Source of the DNA: Eubacteriales bacterium
GTDB taxonomy: Bacteria > Bacillota > Clostridia > Peptostreptococcales > Anaerovoracaceae
NCBI GenBank assembly: GCA_028692535.1
Contig: JAQUXD010000060.1
Coordinates: 1-10,298 of the forward strand
DNA: 10,298 nucleotides
Direction: 5' to 3'
How positions within the stretch are numbered: position 1 is the stretch's first letter; every line of letters begins with the position of its first letter. The position numbers and the translations under genes were made by a program. The notes below the pieces were generated by a model, which saw only the letters and a list, made by a program, of their open reading frames with translations, was not told where the DNA came from and did not search any database. Of this stretch, positions 6,512 through 10,298 are shown piece by piece.

Positions 6512-6540
6512 TTGACAGGCAAAGGGTGAGAAGTTATTAT
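6512..6540 (+). promoter_or_regulatory. SigA-type promoter of the flgB operon
   Basis: TTGACA (6512-6517), a 17-nt spacer and TATTAT (6535-6540) give a perfect -35 and a 5/6 -10. The predicted start near 6547 puts the entire riboswitch in the transcript. A vegetative promoter is what early flagellar genes in Firmicutes use. Confidence 0.85.
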
Positions 6541-6613
6541 CAAGGTGCGGGTTTTGAACGGCATAGAAATAAGTTGATAACCACGTTGGAAATTGGCAAA
6601 ATCAAAAACTTGT

Positions 6614-6698
6614 CAGTGACAATGGCAAACCACCCGAAAGGATGGGACGCAAAGCTATAGGGCCTTGCACGGAAGTGCGTGGCAGCCTGGCTATCGTA
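6614..6698 (+). ncRNA. c-di-GMP-I (GEMM) riboswitch aptamer upstream of flgB
   Basis: The conserved core is plainly present: GGCAAACC (6624-6631), a P2 hairpin CCACC-CGAAAG-GATGG carrying the GAAA tetraloop, then GGGACGCAAAGC (6643-6654). A P3 stem, 6662-6670 with 6675-6683 (GGAA loop, one U-U mismatch), follows, then the closing GGCAGCCTGGCTATCG (6681-6696). These match the GEMM-I consensus that binds cyclic di-GMP. Closing stem P1 is short and weak here, so the outer boundaries are approximate. It lies between a SigA promoter and a terminator ahead of flgB, the arrangement known in C. difficile, where c-di-GMP turns the flagellar operon off. An OFF switch is therefore expected. Confidence 0.93.
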
Positions 6699-6713
6699 GG
6701 AGGGGGTTTTTTT

Positions 6714-6746
6714 ATGCGCAAAAATAGGAAGGCACCAAGGCCATAG
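6714..6746 (+). CDS. Putative 10-residue basic leader peptide in the riboswitch leader
   Basis: ATG at 6714 follows AGGAGG (6698-6703) with a 10-nt spacer and opens a frame encoding MRKNRKAPRP, ending at TAG 6744-6746. The ribosome binding site is one of the strongest in the window and serves no other gene. The peptide is half Arg/Lys and ends Pro-Arg-Pro. The stop codon lies at the end of the anti-terminator target and within the terminator's 5' arm, so a ribosome finishing this frame would cover that arm and favour read-through into flgB. Reading it as a translated attenuator peptide is inference; a chance frame this short is possible. Confidence 0.45.
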   Translation: MRKNRKAPRP

Positions 6747-6782
6747 AATCGATCACAAAGATGATATGACCTTGGTTTTTTT
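6734..6782 (+). terminator. Riboswitch-associated intrinsic terminator
   Basis: The outer stem ACCAAGG (6734-6740) with CCTTGGT (6770-6776) is followed inward by CATA with TATG, a tandem G-A mismatch, and ATC with GAT around a 9-nt loop. Seven T (6776-6782) follow. It ends 61 nt before flgB and 42-84 nt after the aptamer. Its 5' arm, 6736-6746, can instead pair with aptamer bases 6655-6667, giving a switchable expression platform. Confidence 0.87.
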
Positions 6783-6843
6783 ATACGGCAATTTCCGTAA
6801 AAATCGGCAAAAACCTTTAAAATTAAGGCTTAGGAGGCTTCCA

Positions 6844-7239
6844 ATGATCGGCAATTCTCTGACGAGCGCAATCGTAAACAAAGCGCTGGATGGCGTCTGG
6901 CAAAGGCAAAAAGCAATCTCCGGCAACATTGCCAATTATGAAACACCGGGCTATAAAGCGAAAAAAGTTTCTTTCGAAGCGGCGATGAAAAGCGAAATGG
7001 AAAAAAATATTTCTCATTCAGCATACGATCCGCTTCGGGCGCGCAGGGAGATCGAGCAAATGAAGATCCGCACAACGGTGGATGTCAAGGGCGCTGAACG
7101 GGCAGACGGGAACAACGTGAATCTGGATGTGGAGAATATCGATTTGGCCAAAGCTCAAATCCAGTATCAGTATCTCGTTCGCAGCATGACGGACACGCTT
7201 TCCAGATTGCGGTACGCAATCAGCGAAGGGAGGAAATAA
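6844..7239 (+). CDS. flgB: FlgB, proximal rod protein
   Basis: A 131-residue rod protein with the axial-family motif NIANYETPGYK at 28-38 and the C-terminal block GNNVNLDVENIDLAKAQIQY, typical of FlgB. It forms part of the proximal rod that crosses the periplasmic/wall zone and connects the MS ring and FliE to the rest of the rod. The frame is open from 6766, but that would start inside the terminator. The ATG at 6844, 6 nt after AGGAGG, is the clear start. First gene of the early operon under riboswitch control; flgC begins 2 nt after its stop. Confidence 0.97.
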   Translation: MIGNSLTSAIVNKALDGVWQRQKAISGNIANYETPGYKAKKVSFEAAMKSEMEKNISHSAYDPLRARREIEQMKIRTTVDVKGAERADGNNVNLDVENIDLAKAQIQYQYLVRSMTDTLSRLRYAISEGRK

Positions 7240-7241
7240 CC

Positions 7242-7673
7242 ATGAGTTTTCTCAGCTCTTTCAACATTACCGGTTCCGGATTAACGGCGCAGAGACTGCG
7301 CATGGATGTCATTTCCCAGAATATCGCCAATGCCCGGGTGACAAGAACCGAGAGCGGCGGACCTTATCGGAGAAAAATGGTGGTCCTCAGCAGCATAGAA
7401 AGCGAGAGCGGAAGCTTTTCCTCCGCTTTCAAAAAGGCGGCAGCGGGGGGCGTTCAAGTCGATCAGATCCTGGAGGACTCCTCGGAGCCGGTCCCGACCT
7501 ACGAACCGGATCATCCGGATGCGAACGAAGAGGGATATGTCATGTATCCCAATGTCAACACCGCCCAGGAGATGATCGATATGCTCGGCGCCAGCAGGGC
7601 TTACGAGGCAAATATTACTGCTTTTAATGCTGTCAAAACGATGGCGTTAAAGGCTTTGGAGATTGGCAGATAA
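7242..7673 (+). CDS. flgC: FlgC, proximal rod protein
   Basis: This 143-residue protein begins MSFLSSFNITGSGLTAQRLR, with DVISQNIANARVTRTESGGPYRRK at 22-45, the FlgC form of the rod motif in which TPGY is replaced. The C-terminal helix contains VNTAQEMIDMLGASRAYEAN and FNAVKTMALKALE, typical of rod proteins that pack in the core. The ATG is 8 nt after GGGAGG, which overlaps the end of flgB, so translation is coupled. Length is normal for FlgC. Confidence 0.97.
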   Translation: MSFLSSFNITGSGLTAQRLRMDVISQNIANARVTRTESGGPYRRKMVVLSSIESESGSFSSAFKKAAAGGVQVDQILEDSSEPVPTYEPDHPDANEEGYVMYPNVNTAQEMIDMLGASRAYEANITAFNAVKTMALKALEIGR

Positions 7674-7701
7674 CCAGCATGAAAGGAATCAGGCGGCAAA
7701 T

Positions 7702-8028
7702 ATGTTCATTGTACCGATCAACTCAAATATTATAAACAGCGTCAATCCGATCGGCCGGTCGGAGGATAAGCAGAAGGCTGCGGGAACCGCTGCCGGTCAG
7801 GAACAGGCTCCGGCATTTAAAGATTTTGTCATGGATATGATCCAGACGGTCGAAAGCACCGAGGCAGCTACACAAGTGGATGCATACAACCTGTCCGTGG
7901 GGAACATGGATGACACGCATACCATGCTGATCAACGCTGCGAAGGCAGAATTGGCGCTCCAGACGATGGTTCAGCTCCGGAACAAAGTAATGGACGTCTA
8001 TACGGAAATCATGAGAATTAACATCTAA
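7702..8028 (+). CDS. fliE: FliE, MS ring-rod junction protein
   Basis: A 108-residue protein with a polar N-terminal third and a conserved C-terminal part (FKDFVMDMIQTVESTEAATQ, then MDDTHTMLINAAKAELALQT, ending VMDVYTEIMRINI). This matches FliE, the adaptor between the FliF ring and the rod and one of the first exported proteins. A TTG at 7663 is in frame but overlaps flgC and has no ribosome binding site. The ATG at 7702, with AGGCGG 5 nt before it, gives the usual FliE length. The weak site suggests coupling to flgC translation. Confidence 0.94.
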   Translation: MFIVPINSNIINSVNPIGRSEDKQKAAGTAAGQEQAPAFKDFVMDMIQTVESTEAATQVDAYNLSVGNMDDTHTMLINAAKAELALQTMVQLRNKVMDVYTEIMRINI

Positions 8029-8051
8029 CCTTGGCGAATGGATTTGCAGGG

Positions 8052-9605
8052 ATGAACGAGCAACTGAAAAAAGCACTGACTGCCATAAAACAGCATTGGT
8101 CTGACGCTTCCAAAACAACGAAAAGAATGATGATTGCAGGTGCGATCGGAGCTCTGGCTGTTGCTTTGGTTTTAAGCATATTCTTGAATACGAAGGACTA
8201 TGTGGTCATTTATGAGGAGCTGGCCCAGACCGAAGCCGTAGAGATCCTGGGAAAGCTTCAGGAGATGGGCGTCAGCGCCAAAGTCGACAACAATGATTCG
8301 ATCCTCGTTTTAAAGGAAGACGAAGCTCAGGTGCGAATGGCGCTGGCAACCGAAGGGTATCCCAAAAGCGGCCTCAGTTATTATCTCATCGAGAAGGGCA
8401 GCGGAATGCTGACCACCGATTATGAGAAAAAACAGTATGCGAATATGCAGCTTCAGGAGCGGATCGCGGCATCCATTAAAACGCTGGACGGCGTTCGGGA
8501 CGCGGTCGTGACCATTACCATGCCGGATGAAAAGGTTTTTTATCTTGAGGACAGAGAGAAGGCCTCGGCGTCGGCCGTCATACACATGCAACAGGGATAC
8601 ACGTTATCGGACGGCCAGATCGCAGGGATTCAAAACCTGGTCGCAAGATCGGTGCTGGGACTCGAAAAGGAAAACATTGCGCTGATCGACAGCCAGGGAA
8701 ACGATCTTGCGGGAGACAGTCTCAGCAACAGTCCGGACTATTTGAAAGTCAACCTTACCCGAGAAATAGAAAATGACATCAGAAAGAAAATATTTGCGGT
8801 ACTGAACGGCCCTTACGATGAAGGGGATTTTAAAATCTCGGTGACCGCCAAGATCAATACCGACGCATTGATCCGGGAAGAGACGCTCTACACGCCTTCC
8901 GCGGAAGGGACCAATACGGGTGTGATCAGCGAATCCTCCGTCAGCAACGAATCTTATACCTCAGGGCAGGGGGACGGCGGCATCGCCGGGACCGACAGCA
9001 ATGCGGAAATCCCCACGTACCCGGCGGAAACAGGGTACGGCGACACGATGTCGACCAGCAGCAACGAGCAGACAAAATATCAGGTCAGCCAAATCAAATC
9101 CCAGACGCAAAGATCGGGCGCTGATGTGGAATCCATCTCGATTGGCATTGCAATCAACAAAGATTCCTTTGCAGCGGGTGAACGGGAGAGCGTCATCCAG
9201 CTCGTCGCTTTTTCTGCCGGAGTAAGCGCTGAAAACATCGCGGTGGAAAATTTTGTATTTAAAACGCCCGAGGAGGTCGCAGAGCCTCCGGTCGCCGATC
9301 CGGGGATATGGGAGCAGAAATGGATCTACATCGCTGCCGGCGTCGGGTTCCTTCTTCTGGTCGGCGTCACTGTAATGCTGATATTGAAACGGAAAAAGAA
9401 AAGGCGGATTCCCGTTGAACCCGTAGCCGTCTCGACAGATGGAGCAGGGGCTGCGCTGGATCAGTTGTTTGGTCCGCTGGGGCCGGTGGGACAGATCACT
9501 CCCGTTAAAGATTCGCGCGGAGAAGCGATCAAGGTATTTGCCAGAGAGAACCCGGATATCGTAGCCCAGATGATCAAATCCTGGCTGCGAAGCGAAAACG
9601 ACTGA
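8052..9605 (+). CDS. fliF: FliF, MS-ring protein
   Basis: About 517 residues. The N-terminal helix is followed by a membrane segment at about 27-45 (MIAGAIGALAVALVLSIFL). The periplasmic YscJ/FliF ring-building domain is about 48-220 and the FliF C domain about 245-400, with a Ser/Gly/Thr-rich, probably disordered insert near 275-345. A second membrane segment lies at about 424-445, followed by a basic stop-transfer stretch (KRKKKRR). The last residues, IKVFARENPDIVAQMIKSWL, are the segment that binds FliG. Start uncertain: a TTG at 8031 adds seven residues but lacks a Shine-Dalgarno, and the ATG at 8052 has only weak GGA/AGGG before it. The gene is probably translated by coupling to fliE. 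Confidence 0.96.
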   Translation: MNEQLKKALTAIKQHWSDASKTTKRMMIAGAIGALAVALVLSIFLNTKDYVVIYEELAQTEAVEILGKLQEMGVSAKVDNNDSILVLKEDEAQVRMALATEGYPKSGLSYYLIEKGSGMLTTDYEKKQYANMQLQERIAASIKTLDGVRDAVVTITMPDEKVFYLEDREKASASAVIHMQQGYTLSDGQIAGIQNLVARSVLGLEKENIALIDSQGNDLAGDSLSNSPDYLKVNLTREIENDIRKKIFAVLNGPYDEGDFKISVTAKINTDALIREETLYTPSAEGTNTGVISESSVSNESYTSGQGDGGIAGTDSNAEIPTYPAETGYGDTMSTSSNEQTKYQVSQIKSQTQRSGADVESISIGIAINKDSFAAGERESVIQLVAFSAGVSAENIAVENFVFKTPEEVAEPPVADPGIWEQKWIYIAAGVGFLLLVGVTVMLILKRKKKRRIPVEPVAVSTDGAGAALDQLFGPLGPVGQITPVKDSRGEAIKVFARENPDIVAQMIKSWLRSEND

Positions 9606-9622
9606 TTGAGGTTGCAGGAAGT

Positions 9623-10298
9623 ATGAAAAGTCTAAATTCAAGACAAAAAGCAGCACATGTTGTCATATCCCTGGGGGCCGATATCGCTTCCAGCGTATAT
9701 AAGCATTTGAATGAGGAAGACATCGAAAAGGTCACTTTTGAGATCACCAGACAGGAAAGCGTTTCTCCCGATGTATCCGATCAGGCGATCGACGAGTTCT
9801 ACGGGCTGTGTGTTGCGCAGAAGGTTTATGTTGAGGGAGGCATCGCCTATGCGAAAAACGTGCTGGAAAAAGCATTTGGCGCGCAGCAAGGGACTGCGCT
9901 GCTGGAACGGGTCACAAAGACTCTTCGGACGAAAGCCTTCGATTTCATAAGGAAAGCCGATTATAAGAATCTGAAAAATATGATTATCAGCGAACATCCT
10001 CAAACGATCGCTATGATTTTATCCTATGCGAGGGCGGATCAGGCGTCTTCCATCATATCGGAACTGCCCAAGGATATTCGTGTGGATGTCGTGGAGAGAA
10101 TTGCAAGAATGGATCGGACATCACCGGAAATCATACGGCAGGTGGAGGCGATCCTGGAACGGAAGTTTGAATCCGTGGTCTCCGTGGATTTGCTGGAAGT
10201 CGGCGGGATCAACTACATTGCCGAGATCATGAACAACATGGACCGGGGCACTGAAAAGTTTATCTTTGACGAACTGGGGCGAATCGATCCCAAGCTGT
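9623..10298 (+). CDS. fliG: FliG, flagellar motor switch protein (3' end outside window)
   Basis: The frame opens at ATG 9623, 17 nt after fliF, behind AGGA with a short spacer, and is still open at the right edge after 225 codons. Residues 1-100 are the N-terminal domain that binds the C-terminus of FliF. Residues about 110-190 are the middle domain with the signature EHPQT (124-128), which contacts FliM. The region after that leads into the C-terminal torque domain, most of which is missing. FliG couples the stator to the rotor and transmits CheY signals through FliM. It is cut only by the window edge; no defect is seen. Confidence 0.96.
   Translation, partial: MKSLNSRQKAAHVVISLGADIASSVYKHLNEEDIEKVTFEITRQESVSPDVSDQAIDEFYGLCVAQKVYVEGGIAYAKNVLEKAFGAQQGTALLERVTKTLRTKAFDFIRKADYKNLKNMIISEHPQTIAMILSYARADQASSIISELPKDIRVDVVERIARMDRTSPEIIRQVEAILERKFESVVSVDLLEVGGINYIAEIMNNMDRGTEKFIFDELGRIDPKL

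Larger units (their letters stand above)
6292..6843. other. Divergent control region between flgM and flgB (552 bp, no conventional gene)
   Basis: Apart from a possible 10-codon leader peptide there is no coding gene. From left to right it holds the flgM ribosome binding site and proximal promoters, a leader stem-loop, the distal SigD promoter (minus), a SigA promoter (plus), an AT-rich 5' leader, the c-di-GMP-I aptamer, the leader-peptide frame, an intrinsic terminator and the flgB ribosome binding site. The stretch 6541-6609 shows only weak local pairing, such as TTGAT (6574-6578) with ATCAA (6601-6605), and I see nothing identifiable in it. Confidence 0.8.

Noticed and set aside
6585..6605. 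A second, degenerate aptamer copy upstream (ATTGGCAAAATC resembling ATGGCAAACC)
   Set aside because: Only about ten bases resemble the core; there is no GAAA hairpin or GGGACGCAAAG segment, so it is not a tandem riboswitch.
6699..6713. GGAGGGGG followed by seven T as a terminator
   Set aside because: No adjacent complementary arm exists. Only a distant pairing with AAACCACCC (6627-6635) is possible, which would break the aptamer. The G-run is better explained as the leader-peptide Shine-Dalgarno region.
8961..9656. A 231-codon minus-strand open frame antisense to fliF
   Set aside because: It is antisense to the FliF C-terminal region and extends into fliG; no translation signals and no family resemblance.
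1..10298. CRISPR arrays, insertion sequences, tRNA/rRNA genes, phage or defence genes
   Set aside because: None seen. The window is almost fully occupied by contiguous, intact flagellar genes with normal spacing and no signs of insertion.

Overview
The window is a flagellar gene region from a low-to-mid GC Firmicute, most likely a member of the Clostridia. The evidence is the gene order flgM-flgN-flgK-flgL-DUF6470-fliW-csrA-fliC (the order of the Bacillus subtilis flgM-to-hag block), the use of FliW/CsrA for flagellin control, strong AGGAGG-type ribosome binding sites, SigD-type promoters (TAAA-N15-GCCGATAT), and a c-di-GMP-I riboswitch in front of the flgB operon, an arrangement known from Clostridioides difficile. 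I cannot name genus or species from the sequence.

Layout. Positions 1-106 hold the 3' end of a plus-strand gene resembling the short FlhB-like export-switch protein (C-terminal end only). A GC-rich hairpin terminator (106-132) separates it from the convergent fliC. The minus-strand block, read right to left, is flgM (6291-5971), flgN (5940-5452), flgK (5430-3877), flgL (3855-2848), a DUF6470/YviE-like gene (2817-2209), fliW (2192-1740), csrA (1746-1507), then fliC (1366-164) behind its own perfect SigD promoter. Positions 6292-6843 form a gene-free control region, apart from a possible 10-codon leader peptide. It carries a perfect SigD promoter plus two weaker promoter matches toward flgM, and a perfect SigA-type promoter toward flgB. 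The flgB transcript starts with a c-di-GMP-I aptamer, then the possible leader peptide and an intrinsic terminator. The plus-strand block is flgB, flgC, fliE, fliF and the first 225 codons of fliG.

How the parts work together. The plus-strand operon encodes early components: the proximal rod, the FliE adaptor, the MS ring and the switch. Its leader appears to be gated by c-di-GMP. The minus-strand operon encodes the late, SigD-dependent stage: the anti-sigma factor FlgM, the chaperone FlgN, hook-filament junction proteins FlgK/FlgL, the FliW/CsrA pair and flagellin. The fliC leader carries a near-ideal CsrA hairpin (7-bp stem, AGGA loop) 19 nt upstream of the GGA in the Shine-Dalgarno. This supports the FliW-CsrA-flagellin homeostasis loop described in B. 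subtilis.

No wholly new protein system is visible; the genes are ordinary flagellar genes. The interest lies in the RNA control elements, especially the flgB leader. There, an 11-bp anti-terminator pairing and a 10-codon open frame with a strong ribosome binding site both end at the same base inside the terminator's 5' arm.
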